64,000 nucleotides of DNA from Caulobacter flavus (GCF_003722335.1 NZ_CP026100.1:2020001-2084000); one strand, 5' to 3'; counted from the stretch's first letter, positions 22,323-32,617 are shown. The notes: generated from the sequence alone by a model not told the origin. A program made the numbers and translations.

Positions 22323-25300
22323 TGGCGCAGATGATCCTCACCGGGGCCAGTTCGGGCCTGGGTTCGCTGGGCGCGGTCGGCGCGACCCTGGGGGCGATGG
22401 TCGATGTGGGCCTGGCCGCGGCCCTGGCGCCGGCCAGGGTCTCGGGGCCGCGCATCGCCGAACTGAAGCTGACCGGGGCGGCCGAGGGCGCGCCCATGCC
22501 CTGCGCGTTCGGCCGGGCGCGGGTGGCCGGCCAGGTGATCTGGGCGGCGCGCTTTCGCGAGCATCGCCGGCAGAGCGGCGGCAAGGGCGGGCGCGTGCGC
22601 TCGTACGGCTACAGCCTGTCGTTCGCCCTGGCGGTGGGCGAGGGTCCGATCGACGGGATCGGCCGGGTGTGGGCCGACGGCAAGGTGATGGACATGGACG
22701 GCGTGGCCATGCGCGTCCATCGCGGAACGCAGGACCAGGCGCCCGACCCGCTGATCGCGGCTGTAGAGGGCGAGGGAGGGGGCGAGGCGCCGGCCTATCG
22801 CGGCACGGCCTACGTGGTGTTCGAGGACCTGGCGCTGGACGCCTTCGGCGGGCGGCCGCCGCAGCTGTCGTTCGAGGTGCTGCGCCGGCCGGGCGGCGAG
22901 GGGACGGGGCTGGAGGACCGGCTGCGGAGCGTGTGCCTGATCCCCGGGGCGGGCGAGTTCGTGCTGGCCACCGACGTGGTGCTGCGCCGCGAGGGGCTGA
23001 CCCGCACCAGCGCCGAGAACCAGAACAACGCCGAGGGGCGGGCCGACCTGCTGGTCTCGCTGGACCAGCTGCTGGCGCAGCTGCCGAACGTGAGGCACGT
23101 GAACCTGGTGGTCAGCTGGTTCGGGACCGACCTGCGCTGCGGGACGTGCCAGATCCGGCCGGGCGTCGAAGCGGCCGACAAGCCGACCGAGCCGATGGCC
23201 TGGAACGTGGCGGGGCTGTCGCGCGGGCAGGCGCGGCCGATCTCGAGCAGCGGCGGCGCCGTCGCCTACGGCGGCACGCCGGCCGACGCGGCGGTGATCC
23301 AGGCGATCGCCGAACTGAAGCGGCGGGGGCTGTCGGTGACCCTCTATCCGTTCGTGCTGATGGACGTGCCGGCGGGTAACGGCCTGGCCGATCCGCATGG
23401 CGGGAGCGAGCAGGCGGCCTATCCCTGGCGCGGGCGGATCAGCTGCCATCCGGCGCCGGGACGGGCCGGATCGCCGCACAGGACCGCGGCGGCGGCCGGG
23501 CAGGTGGCGGCGTTCTTCGACGGCGAATGGGGCCTTGGCCGGTTCGTGCGGCACTATGCCCAGCTGGCGGCGCGGGCCGGCGGGGTGGACGGCTTCCTGA
23601 TCGGCTCGGAGCTGGTCGGCGTCACCCGGGTGCGGGACGCGGCGGGGTTTCCGGCGGTGGACGCCCTGAAGGCGCTGGCCGGGCAGGTGCGGGCGCTGGT
23701 CGGGCCGGATACGAAGATCGGCTACGCCGCCGACTGGAGCGAGTATTTCGGATCCCAGCCGGCCGACGGCTCGGGCGACGTGCACTTCCATCTCGACCCG
23801 CTGTGGGCCGATCCGGACATCGACTTCGTGGGGATCGACTATTACCCGCCGATCACCGACTGGCGGGACGGCGAGGACCACGAGGACGCCCTGGCCGGCT
23901 GGGGCGGACCGCACGATCCCGACTACCTGCGCCACGGCCTGACGGGCGGCGAGGGCTTCGAGTGGTTCTACGCCTCGGCGCAGGACCGGGCGGCGCAGGC
24001 GCGCACGCCGATCACCGACGGGGCGCATGGCGAGCCCTGGGTGTTCCGGCCCAAGGACCTGCTGGGCTGGTGGAGCAACCCGCACCACGACCGGCCCGGC
24101 GGCGTGCGACAGGCCAGCCCGACGGCCTGGGTTCCGAGGTCCAAGCCGATCCGGTTGATCGAGTTCGGCTGCGGGGCGGTGGACAAGGGCGCCAACGCCC
24201 CGAACCTGTTCGTCGACGACAAGAGCGCCGAGAGCGCCCTGCCGCCGTTCTCGGACGGAAGCGCCGACGAGCTGGGCCAGCGGCGGGCGCTGGAGGCGGT
24301 GCTGGGCTGGGTGGCCGATCCGGCCGCCAATCCTGTGTCGCCGGTCTATGGCGGACCGATGATCGAGCAGGCCAGCGCCTGGTGCTGGGACGCGCGGCCG
24401 TTCCCCGACTTTCCGGCCCGCGCGACCGTGTGGGCCGACGCGCCCAACTGGCGGCTGGGCCACTGGCTGAACGGCCGGGCCGGCGCGGCGGGCTTGGCCG
24501 AACTGGTCGTGGCCGTGGCGGCGCGGGCCGGCGTCGAGATCGATCCGGGCGAGGCCAGGGGCGCGCTGGGCGGGATCGTGGCCGGCTATGTCATCGAGCG
24601 GCCGATGCGGCTGCGCGACGCGCTGGCGCCGCTGACCGAGGCCTTCGGGCTGGACGCGGTGGAGCGGGGCGGCCGGGTGCGGCTGGTCTCGCGCTCGGGT
24701 CCGGCGCTGGGCGTGCTGGCCGGGGAAGACCTGGCCTGGCCCGAGGACCGTCCGGCCCCGACCAGCGCGGCGCGGCGGCTGGAGGACGCGGCGGGCGCGG
24801 TGCGGCTGCGGTTCGTGGACCTGGCGCGCGACTACCAGGCCGGCGGCCTGGTCGTGCGGGAGGGGCCCGGGGCGCTGACCCTGGACGTCGAGGCGCCGCT
24901 GGTGCTGACGGCGGCCCAGGCCGGGGCGATCGCCCGGCGGCGGCTGGACGCCGAAAGCGCCGCGCGGCGCGAGCGGATCGTCCACCTGTCGCCGCTGGCG
25001 GCGCTGCGCTGGCAGGCGGGCGATCGCCTGACGCTGGACGGCGAGACCTGGCGGGCGGCGCGGGTCGACCTGGACGAGCGGCCGCGCATGAAGCTGTTGC
25101 CCGTGCTGCCGATGACGGGCGAGACCGGGGCGATCGACTGGAGCCCGGCGCCGGCGCGTCCGCCGGTGGGGCCGCCGGCCCTGCTGGTGCTGGACCTGCC
25201 GCCTCTGCCGGGCGCGGAGGAGGACGTCCGGCCGCTGGTCGCGGTCGCGGCCCAGCCCTGGCGGGCCTTCGACGTGCATGCGGGGGCGGGCGCCGAGGCG

Positions 25301-26089
25301 CTGCGCGTGCGGGCGACCGCCACGGCCAGCGCGACGGTGGGGACGACGCTGTCTGACCTGCCGGCCGGGCCCCGGCACAGGATCGACCGGGGCACGCGGC
25401 TGGTGGCGCGGCTGGAGGGCGAGGCGCCGCGCAGCCGGGCCCGCGCCGCGGTGCTGGCCGGCGAGAACCTGCTGGCGGTGCGCGGGCCGGACGGCGACTG
25501 GGAGCTGCTGCAGTTCCTGCACGCCCAGCTGATCGGGCCGGAGACCTGGGCGCTGAGCGGACTGCTGCGCGCGCAGGGCGGTTCGGACATGGCGGCGCTG
25601 GTCCCGGCCGGAGCGACGGCGGTGCTGGTCGACGAAGCGCTGGTCCGGGCCGAGGTCGCCCTGGGCGAGCGGGGCCTGCCCCAGGTCTGGCGCGCCGCGC
25701 CGGCCGGCGGTCCGGCGGCGGGGCCGGCGATGACGCAGGTCGAGGCGACCTGGCGGGGCATGGCGCTGCGGCCGTGGTCGCCAGCCCACCCGCGGGCGCG
25801 GATCGTGGGCGGCGAGACCCGGCTGTCGTGGATCGCGCGCGCCCGGATCGGCGGCGACGGCTGGGAGGCCGAGGTCGCGCCGGGCGAGGCCGGCGAGGCC
25901 TGGCGGGTGGAGATCCTGGACGGCGAAGAGGTGGTGCGGACGGCGCAGGTCGCGACGCCGAACTTCGTGTGGACGGCGGCGATGCGGGCGGCCGACCTGC
26001 CGGCCGGGGCGTCCGGACCGCTGTCGGCGCGGGTGGCCCAGGGCTCTGCGGCCTTCGGCTGGGGCGCGCCTGCGACCATCTCGCTGTGA
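22322..26089 (+). CDS. GTA g15: host specificity / tail fibre-tip megatron protein
   Basis: A 1255-residue protein from MAQMILTGASSGLGSLGAVG; longer starts lie inside g14. A short N-terminal hydrophobic/Gly-rich part precedes the gp27-like hub region (about 50-330). A glycoside-hydrolase TIM-barrel-like domain follows (TLYPFVLMDVPAGNG, AFFDGEWGLGRFVRHYAQLA, LIGSELVGVTRVRD, IGYAADWSEYFG, IDFVGIDYYPPITDW). After about residue 800 come phage-tail_3 and C-terminal beta domains. It contacts the recipient surface at the tail tip. Last gene of the GTA cluster; stop at 26089. Confidence 0.93.
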   Translation: MAQMILTGASSGLGSLGAVGATLGAMVDVGLAAALAPARVSGPRIAELKLTGAAEGAPMPCAFGRARVAGQVIWAARFREHRRQSGGKGGRVRSYGYSLSFALAVGEGPIDGIGRVWADGKVMDMDGVAMRVHRGTQDQAPDPLIAAVEGEGGGEAPAYRGTAYVVFEDLALDAFGGRPPQLSFEVLRRPGGEGTGLEDRLRSVCLIPGAGEFVLATDVVLRREGLTRTSAENQNNAEGRADLLVSLDQLLAQLPNVRHVNLVVSWFGTDLRCGTCQIRPGVEAADKPTEPMAWNVAGLSRGQARPISSSGGAVAYGGTPADAAVIQAIAELKRRGLSVTLYPFVLMDVPAGNGLADPHGGSEQAAYPWRGRISCHPAPGRAGSPHRTAAAAGQVAAFFDGEWGLGRFVRHYAQLAARAGGVDGFLIGSELVGVTRVRDAAGFPAVDALKALAGQVRALVGPDTKIGYAADWSEYFGSQPADGSGDVHFHLDPLWADPDIDFVGIDYYPPITDWRDGEDHEDALAGWGGPHDPDYLRHGLTGGEGFEWFYASAQDRAAQARTPITDGAHGEPWVFRPKDLLGWWSNPHHDRPGGVRQASPTAWVPRSKPIRLIEFGCGAVDKGANAPNLFVDDKSAESALPPFSDGSADELGQRRALEAVLGWVADPAANPVSPVYGGPMIEQASAWCWDARPFPDFPARATVWADAPNWRLGHWLNGRAGAAGLAELVVAVAARAGVEIDPGEARGALGGIVAGYVIERPMRLRDALAPLTEAFGLDAVERGGRVRLVSRSGPALGVLAGEDLAWPEDRPAPTSAARRLEDAAGAVRLRFVDLARDYQAGGLVVREGPGALTLDVEAPLVLTAAQAGAIARRRLDAESAARRERIVHLSPLAALRWQAGDRLTLDGETWRAARVDLDERPRMKLLPVLPMTGETGAIDWSPAPARPPVGPPALLVLDLPPLPGAEEDVRPLVAVAAQPWRAFDVHAGAGAEALRVRATATASATVGTTLSDLPAGPRHRIDRGTRLVARLEGEAPRSRARAAVLAGENLLAVRGPDGDWELLQFLHAQLIGPETWALSGLLRAQGGSDMAALVPAGATAVLVDEALVRAEVALGERGLPQVWRAAPAGGPAAGPAMTQVEATWRGMALRPWSPAHPRARIVGGETRLSWIARARIGGDGWEAEVAPGEAGEAWRVEILDGEEVVRTAQVATPNFVWTAAMRAADLPAGASGPLSARVAQGSAAFGWGAPATISL

Positions 26090-26175
26090 TATTAATGCAA
26101 CATTTGGCTTGCGCCCGGCGCGGAACCGCCTAATTGAGGGGCTTCGGCATTTCCGTACTTCCTTGAGGGCCTTCC

Positions 26176-27108
<933 letters not shown>

Positions 27109-27123
27109 TGCCTTTCGGGCCCG

Positions 27124-27711
27124 TCACTGCGCGAGGCGCTCTGCGTCGATCGTCAGCCGGCGCCACCTGCCCGGCGCACCGCCGGTGAGGTTGGTGAAGG
27201 CGCGGGTGAAATGCGCCTGGTCGGCGAAGCCGCAGGCCAGGGCGATCTGACCAAGGCTCTGCCCGGTGGTCATCATCAGCCAGCGCGCCCGCTCCAAGCG
27301 CCGGCGGGTGACGTGCTTGCTGAACGGCGCGCCGAAGCTGACCCGAAAGCAGCGAGAGAAATGGCTGGGGCTGAGCCGCACCTGTTCGGCCGCCTCGGCC
27401 AGGGTGAGGCGGCGGTCCAGCCCCTCGTCGACATAGCGGCCGATGCGCTTGACCTGCCAGGGCGCAAGGCCGCCTGGCGGATTGTGATCTTCCGGCGTGA
27501 GCAGGCGGCGCGCGGCGGTGAGGCAGCGGCGAACCGCCCGGGGATCGTCTTCGAGCCGCTCCAGGCTCTCGCGCACGAGAAGATCGATCGTCGCCAGGTC
27601 CGGCGCCTGGCCGGGCCTTCGACGCGGCCGGCGATCGTCGTCGACGAGCGCGAACGGGAACGCCTGGGGGCGGTTGGCGGATAGCTCTCGAGACGACTGT
27701 TCCGCGATCAT
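27124..27711 (-). CDS. AraC family transcriptional regulator
   Basis: A 195-residue protein. A short N-terminal region without a recognisable sensor domain is followed by the AraC DNA-binding domain: VDEGLDRRLTLAEAAEQVRLSPSHFSRCFRVSFGAPFSKHVTRRRLERARWLMM (first HTH) and SLGQIALACGFADQAHFTRAFTNLTGGAPGRWRR (second HTH). All key positions are present. Convergent with dnaJ and divergent from the RidA gene, which it may control through the inverted repeat at 27791-27830. Confidence 0.9.
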   Translation of the reverse strand: MIAEQSSRELSANRPQAFPFALVDDDRRPRRRPGQAPDLATIDLLVRESLERLEDDPRAVRRCLTAARRLLTPEDHNPPGGLAPWQVKRIGRYVDEGLDRRLTLAEAAEQVRLSPSHFSRCFRVSFGAPFSKHVTRRRLERARWLMMTTGQSLGQIALACGFADQAHFTRAFTNLTGGAPGRWRRLTIDAERLAQ

Positions 27712-27790
27712 GGCCGTACCTGCTCCTCGTCAAGGCGAGGCTGACCGCCTCCCGTTGGCGAAGGGGTAGGGAGCGGACGGACGGCTGACC

Positions 27791-27830
27791 AACGGCATTT
27801 CTGCCCGACCAATTGGGCAGAAACGCCGTT
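27791..27830. promoter_or_regulatory. Long inverted repeat between the AraC and RidA genes
   Basis: Arms AACGGCATTTCTGCCC (27791-27806) and GGGCAGAAACGCCGTT (27815-27830) are 16 bp with one mismatch around GACCAATT. It lies 80 bp from each divergent start, so an operator is more likely than a terminator. Confidence 0.6.
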
Positions 27831-27910
27831 TGAACGGCGCGCCCAATTCCTGCGATCAGGTCGCCGACGCCGGGCCGAACCGGAGCGGCGAGACATGCAG
27901 GAGGCGGGAC

Positions 27911-28369
27911 ATGACGAACCCGAGCGCAACCATCGACAAGCAAGCCGCCTATCTGGGCGTTCCGTGGGAGGACGCTTACGGCTACGCCCAGGCGATCAAG
28001 GTGGGGAACACGATCCGGGTGTCGGGCCAGCTGAGCCATGACGACCAGGGCAAGCTGATCGCGCCGGCCGCGCTGGACGCGCACGGCCGGCCCGCCGATT
28101 TCTCGACCATGGAGGCGCAGATGCGCGCCACCTACGCCAATGCGGCCAAGGTGCTGGCGCAGTACGGGGCCAGCCTCGACAACGTGGTGGAAGAAACCCT
28201 CTACGTGCTCGACGTCGACGCGGCGTTCGCCGTCGCGTCCAAGGTTCGCGGCGAAGCCTACGACGTGGCCCGGCCGATGGTGGCCAGCAACCTGATCGGG
28301 GTGTCGCGCCTGGCGTTTCCCGAGCAGATCATCGAGATCACCTTCACCGCCCTGCTGCCGGAAACCTGA
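27911..28369 (+). CDS. RidA/YjgF family protein
   Basis: A protein of 152 residues from MTNPSATIDKQAAYLG. The fold is visible as GYAQAIKVGNTIRVSGQLSHDDQGKLIAP, MRATYANAAKVLAQYGASLDNVVEETLYV, RPMVASNLIGVSRLAFPEQIIEITFTAL. RidA proteins hydrolyse reactive enamine/imine intermediates from amino-acid metabolism. The catalytic Arg of strict RidA (in RxxVxVxxL) is replaced by a Ser-Arg-Leu context (IGVSRLAFPEQIIEI), so it could be another Rid subgroup. The last 26 bp overlap the convergent LysR gene. Confidence 0.85.
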   Translation: MTNPSATIDKQAAYLGVPWEDAYGYAQAIKVGNTIRVSGQLSHDDQGKLIAPAALDAHGRPADFSTMEAQMRATYANAAKVLAQYGASLDNVVEETLYVLDVDAAFAVASKVRGEAYDVARPMVASNLIGVSRLAFPEQIIEITFTALLPET

Positions 28370-29297
28370 GCGGGCGCGGGCGGCGGTCCGGCCCCGCGTC
28401 TTGGCCGGACCGGCCCTCGACCAGGTCCCGGCTCTGGCCGATGGCCTCGGCGCAATGGGTCATGAACGCGTAGACCCGGCCCGAGCGGCGGATGTCGGGA
28501 TGGGTCAGCAGCCACAGGTCGTCGTTTAGCGCCGGTTCGATCGGGCCGACGCGCTCGATGTCGGGCGACAGGTCGCCCAGCATGCACGGCAGGTAGCCCA
28601 CGCCCAGGCCCGCGGCGATGGCCGCCGCGGCGCCGGCGACGGAGTCCGTGAGGTAGCCGATGGCGTCGGGCGACACGCGGCCCGCGACCAGTTCGGCGGC
28701 CTTGAGACCAGACAGCCTGCCGCCGTAGGACACCCACTGCCGATCGGCCGCCGGATGCGCGGCGGAGGATGGGCGGGGCCCATAAGGCGCCCAGGCGATC
28801 ACGGCGACCTTGCGCCCGAACAGATTCTCGGGCGGTTTCTCGGTGGCGCGAATGGCGATATCCGCCTCGCCGCGCGCCAGGTTCAAGGCGCCGTTGCCGA
28901 CATTGACCTCGACCCGGACCGCCGGGTTCCGCGCCTTGAACGAGGCGATCATCGGCGTGAGGAAATAGAGCAGGATCGAGTCGCTGGTGGTGATGCGCAG
29001 GTCGCCCGCATGGCCCTGCGCGTGGCCCGACACCCGGCGGGCGACGCCGACCACGTCCAGCTCGACGCGCTCGGCCAGGGCGACCACCTCTTGTCCCTGC
29101 GCGGTGGCGACATAGCCGGTGCGGCGGCGGTCGAAGAGCGCCACGCCTAGCACTTCTTCGACCTTGGCCAGGCGGCGCGCGATGGTCGAGCCGTTGATGC
29201 CCAGCATCTGGGCCGCGGCCGCCAGCGCGCCGGTGCGGGCGACAGCCTGGACGATGCGAAGGTCGTCCCAAGAGAGCTTGCTGGTGGGGTCGCTCAT
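28344..29297 (-). CDS. LysR family transcriptional regulator
   Basis: A 317-residue protein. The N-terminal winged HTH is LSWDDLRIVQAVARTGALAAAAQMLGINGSTIARRLAKVEEVLGVALFDRRRTGYVATAQG. A periplasmic-binding-like effector domain follows (LRITTSDSILLYFLTPMIASFKARNPAVRVEV, GEADIAIRATEKP, GLGVGYLPCMLGDL). The tail after residue 295 is Arg/Pro/Gly-rich and overlaps the 3' end of the RidA gene. Targets unknown. Confidence 0.9.
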   Translation of the reverse strand: MSDPTSKLSWDDLRIVQAVARTGALAAAAQMLGINGSTIARRLAKVEEVLGVALFDRRRTGYVATAQGQEVVALAERVELDVVGVARRVSGHAQGHAGDLRITTSDSILLYFLTPMIASFKARNPAVRVEVNVGNGALNLARGEADIAIRATEKPPENLFGRKVAVIAWAPYGPRPSSAAHPAADRQWVSYGGRLSGLKAAELVAGRVSPDAIGYLTDSVAGAAAAIAAGLGVGYLPCMLGDLSPDIERVGPIEPALNDDLWLLTHPDIRRSGRVYAFMTHCAEAIGQSRDLVEGRSGQDAGPDRRPRPLRFPAAGR

Positions 29298-29456
29298 GCC
29301 GTTTGCGGTTTCGATCTCGACATCAACCGGGCCATGCGCCCGCGCGGGGCCGGTCGTATGGTCGAGTCGTCTCGCAAAATCACGATCCGTTTGCGCTAGA
29401 CGGATCTTACGCCGCCAGCGAACGAGGCGCGCGGTGCATCGCGCGCCCCTCCATCG

Positions 29457-31811
29457 CTACGCCCCGACCAGTTGCTCCCTCGCGGCCTTGGCGGCGGCGA
29501 CCATGTTGGCCAGGGCCGGTTCGACTTCTTCCCACTTGCGGGTCTTCAGGCCGCAGTCGGGATTGACCCACAGCTGGGCGGGCGACAGGCGCTGGCCGGC
29601 CAGGGCGAGCAGGTCGAGCATCTCGCCGGAGGCGGGGCTGCGGGGGGCGTGGATGTCGTAGACGCCGGGGCCGATCTGGGCCGGGTAGGCGTAGGCCTCG
29701 AAGGCGTCGAGCAGCTCCATCTTCGAGCGCGCGGTCTCGATGGAGATGACGTCGGCGTCCATGGCGCCGATGGCGGCGATGATGTCGTTGAACTCCGAGT
29801 AGCACATGTGGGTGTGGATCTGGGTCTCGTCGCGCACGCCGCTGGCGGCGATGCGGAAGGCCTCGACGGCCCAGGCAAGATAGGCGTCCCAATCGCCGCG
29901 ACGCAGCGGCAGGCCCTCGCGCAGGGCGGCCTCGTCGATCTGGATGATCTTCGCGCCGGCGGCTTCCAGGTCGAGCACCTCGTCGCGGACGGCCAGGGCG
30001 ATCTGGCGGCAGGTCTGGCCGCGCGGGATGTCGTCGCGGACGAACGACCACTGCAGGATGGTGACCGGGCCCGTCAGCATGCCCTTCATCGGCTTGTCGG
30101 TGAGGGATTGGGCGTAGGCCCACCACTCGACCGTCATCGGCGCGGGACGCGAGACGTCGCCGTAAAGGATCGGCGGGCGCACGCAGCGCGAGCCGTAGGA
30201 CTGGACCCAGGCATGCTTGGTGAAGGTAAAGCCGTTCAGCCGCTCGCCGAAGTACTGGACCATGTCGTTGCGCTCGAACTCGCCGTGGACCAGCACGTCG
30301 AGGCCGATGTCCTGCTGCCAGGCCACCGCGCGGGCGGTCTCGGCGCGCAGGAAGTCGGCGTAGTCGACGTCGGGCATTTGTCCCTTGGCGTGGGCGGCGC
30401 GGGCGGCTCGCACGGCGGCGGTCTGCGGGAACGAGCCGATGGTGGTGGTCGGCAGGGGCGGCAGGGACAGGCGCTGCTGCTGCAGGACGATGCGCTGAGC
30501 GAACGGCGTGGCGCGGGTCGCGTCACCGGCCGTGACTGCGGCGGCGCGGGCCTGGACTGCGGCGTCGTGGATGCGCGGCGAAGTCTTGCGCGAGGCGACG
30601 GCGGCGCTCGCGGCGTCGAGTTGCTCGCGGACGGCGGCGCGACCCTGGTTCAGGGCCTTGGCCAGGATGGCCAGCTCTTCCAGCTTCTGGACGGCGAAGG
30701 CCAGCCACTGGGCGACCTCGGGGTCGAGGGCGGTCTCGACCGCGAGATCGAGCGGCGTGTGCAGCAGCGAGCAGGACGGGGCCAGGATCACCCGGTCGGG
30801 GCCGCGGGCGGCGACCACGGGTTCGACGCGGTCGAGAACGGCTTCGAGATCGGCGCGCCAGACGTTGCGGCCGTCGACGACGCCGAGTTCGAGGACGAGG
30901 CTGTCGCGGGCCAGGGCGAGCACGGCGTCGAGGTCTTGCGGCGCGCGCACGAGGTCCAGGTGCAGGCCGTCGACCGGCAAGTTGGCGGCGGTGGAGAGAT
31001 TGTCGCCGTAGGTCCCGAAATAGCTGGCCAGCAGGATGCGCAGGCGCGGGGCGGCGTGGGTCAGGGCGCCGTAGGCGCGGCGGATCTCGGCGCGCTCGAA
31101 GTCGGTGAGGTCGAGCGCCAGGCACGGCTCGTCGATCTGCACCCAGTCGGCGCCGGCCACGGCCAGGCGCTGCAGGATCTCGGCATAGACGGGCAGCAGC
31201 GCCGACAGCAGCGACAGCGGCTGGAAGTCCTTGTCCTTGGACTTGGCCAGCTTGAGGAAGGTGACGGGGCCCAGGATCACCGGGCGGGTGAAGATCCCTT
31301 GCGCCTTGGCCTCGAGGAAGTCGTCGACGACCTTGGTCGAGGTCAGGGCGAAGGCCTGGCCGGGGACCAGCTCGGGCGCGAGGTAGTGGTAGTTGGTGTC
31401 GAACCACTTGGTCATCTCGAGCGCCGGCAAGCCGGTGGCGGGGGCGCCGTGGGCGCAGCCGTGACCGCAGGTCTCGTGCTCGCCTTGGGCGCCATGACCT
31501 TGCGTGCCGCGCGCCATGGCGAAGTAGAGCGGCAGGTCCACGGGGCCGCCGGTCCAGCCATAGCCGGACGGGATCGCGCCGACCATGACGGCGGTGTCGA
31601 GCACGTGGTCGTACAGCGAGAAGTCGTTGCCGGGCACGTGGTCGACGCCCAGGTCGGCCTGGCGGCGCCAGGCCAGGGCGCGAAGCTCGGCGGCCTGCGC
31701 CTGGAGGCCGGCGGCGTCGAGGCGGCCGGCCCAGTGGGCCTCCAGCGCAGTCTTCAGGCGGCGCTGCGGGCCGATGCGGGGAAAGCCGAGGGCGGCGACG
31801 GTGACGGTCAT
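29457..31811 (-). CDS. metE: Cobalamin-independent methionine synthase
   Basis: A protein of 784 residues from MTVTVAALGFPRIGPQRRLKTAL, the standard MetE start. It transfers the methyl group from 5-methyl-tetrahydrofolate-triglutamate to homocysteine using zinc. The zinc ligands are visible in IHTHMCYSEFNDI (His, Cys) and WVNPDCGLKTR (Cys), and the folate-side motif MTGQ-like TGPVTILQWSFVRDD is present. Length is normal. A cobalamin riboswitch and a promoter lie upstream, so expression is expected to fall when B12 is available and MetH can work. The in-frame start at 31970 is inside the riboswitch and is rejected. Confidence 0.96.
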   Translation of the reverse strand: MTVTVAALGFPRIGPQRRLKTALEAHWAGRLDAAGLQAQAAELRALAWRRQADLGVDHVPGNDFSLYDHVLDTAVMVGAIPSGYGWTGGPVDLPLYFAMARGTQGHGAQGEHETCGHGCAHGAPATGLPALEMTKWFDTNYHYLAPELVPGQAFALTSTKVVDDFLEAKAQGIFTRPVILGPVTFLKLAKSKDKDFQPLSLLSALLPVYAEILQRLAVAGADWVQIDEPCLALDLTDFERAEIRRAYGALTHAAPRLRILLASYFGTYGDNLSTAANLPVDGLHLDLVRAPQDLDAVLALARDSLVLELGVVDGRNVWRADLEAVLDRVEPVVAARGPDRVILAPSCSLLHTPLDLAVETALDPEVAQWLAFAVQKLEELAILAKALNQGRAAVREQLDAASAAVASRKTSPRIHDAAVQARAAAVTAGDATRATPFAQRIVLQQQRLSLPPLPTTTIGSFPQTAAVRAARAAHAKGQMPDVDYADFLRAETARAVAWQQDIGLDVLVHGEFERNDMVQYFGERLNGFTFTKHAWVQSYGSRCVRPPILYGDVSRPAPMTVEWWAYAQSLTDKPMKGMLTGPVTILQWSFVRDDIPRGQTCRQIALAVRDEVLDLEAAGAKIIQIDEAALREGLPLRRGDWDAYLAWAVEAFRIAASGVRDETQIHTHMCYSEFNDIIAAIGAMDADVISIETARSKMELLDAFEAYAYPAQIGPGVYDIHAPRSPASGEMLDLLALAGQRLSPAQLWVNPDCGLKTRKWEEVEPALANMVAAAKAAREQLVGA

Positions 31812-31929
31812 TCTCGAAAGCCTCTGTCTCGATGATGACGGAGGCTGGACGGGGCGCAGGCACGGGCGCGCGAACGGGCTGGCCGACCCGCGCCTGGAGC
31901 TAGCGACCAGACCGGGCACCCCGCCGGAG

Positions 31930-32105
31930 GACGTTATCTGTCGAGGCAGGTCTCCTGGCTCGCGGGTCAACGCCGCCGTCCTGGCCTTCCCGGCGCCCCG
32001 CCGAATCGAGTTCGGGGCGCCAGTGACACGTATCGGACGACCGCTCGCCGCTTACAGTTGCGGGGGCAGCGCCGGTTTCACACCGGCTTCCCTCTTAGCT
32101 TTGGA
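31930..32105 (-). promoter_or_regulatory. Cobalamin (B12) riboswitch upstream of metE
   Basis: Read on the minus strand it starts with GGGAAGCCGGTGTGAAACCG (complement of about 32073-32092), then GCTGCCCCCGCAACTGTAAG (complement of 32051-32070). It ends with the B12 box AGCCAGGAGACCTGCC (complement of 31945-31960). These are the conserved blocks of the Rfam cobalamin class. About 120 nt of leader to the metE ATG can hold the expression platform. B12 binding is expected to switch off metE. Confidence 0.95.
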
Positions 32106-32134
32106 CGCAAAACGTCCGCAGACCACGACCCCTC

Positions 32135-32164
32135 TATCAAGCCAGGAAGCGGGAGCGTTGTCAA
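32135..32164 (-). promoter_or_regulatory. Sigma70-type promoter of metE
   Basis: On the minus strand TTGACA (32164-32159) is followed after 18 bp by TTGATA (32140-32135). The predicted transcript starts just before the riboswitch. Confidence 0.65.
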
Positions 32165-32169
32165 CAAGG

Positions 32170-32189
32170 ACATAAAGATATCTTTATGT
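32170..32189. promoter_or_regulatory. Perfect 20-bp palindrome upstream of the metE promoter
   Basis: ACATAAAGATATCTTTATGT is fully self-complementary and AT-rich in an otherwise GC-rich region. It ends 6 bp upstream of the -35 hexamer. It looks like an operator of an ArsR-type regulator of methionine/SAH metabolism (SahR-like); this assignment is an inference. Confidence 0.7.
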
Positions 32190-32299
32190 GATCTAAGATT
32201 GCGTCGGAGCGGGGCCTTGGCCCGTGACAGGACGTCGCACACCGTTCATAAACCCCGCGTTCAGTCTCCATTCAGCCGTGCGCGGCTAAACCGGACGCC

Positions 32300-32617
32300 A
32301 TGAAGCCGATCCGAGCCATACTCGCCGCAGCCGCCATCGTCGCCGCCCTCCCGGGCGCGGCTCTGGCCCAGCGCGGCCCGGACTCTCTGGGCGCCGACTG
32401 GCGGGCCCGGCAGGACCAGGCGCGTGGCGGCGTACAGTCGGGCCGGCTGGTGCCGCTGAGCGCGGTGATCGACAACATCGCCCGCCGCACGCCGGGCCGC
32501 CTGCTGGACGCGGGCCTGGAAGGCCGCAACTATCGCATCCGCTGGGCGACGACCGACGGCCGCCGCATCGACTTCATCGTCGACGCCGAGAGCGGCCGGA
32601 TCCTCAGCGGGGGCTAA
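32300..32617 (+). CDS. Periplasmic PepSY-domain-like protein
   Basis: A 105-residue protein with a signal peptide (MKPIRAILAAAAIVAALPGAALA). The mature part has LVPLSAVIDNIARRTPGRLLDAGLEGRNYRIRWATTDGRRIDFIVDAESGRILSGG, the single PepSY pattern ending in I-V-D-A-x-S-G-x-I. Such small proteins often precede PhoPQ-like genes and may modulate the sensor in the periplasm. It is 17 bp upstream of the response regulator, so probably one operon. Confidence 0.88.
   Translation: MKPIRAILAAAAIVAALPGAALAQRGPDSLGADWRARQDQARGGVQSGRLVPLSAVIDNIARRTPGRLLDAGLEGRNYRIRWATTDGRRIDFIVDAESGRILSGG

Noticed and set aside
22232-25789. Very long minus-strand frame opposite g15
   Set aside because: It is the GC-rich shadow of g15; composition is Arg/Pro/Gln/His-rich with no recognisable domain.
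10252-26089. Intact prophage
   Set aside because: Gene content and order match an RcGTA-type agent; there is no integrase, repressor, replication, lysis or attachment site.
29472-31835. 787-codon plus-strand frame opposite metE
   Set aside because: Shadow of a strongly conserved metE; no domain pattern.
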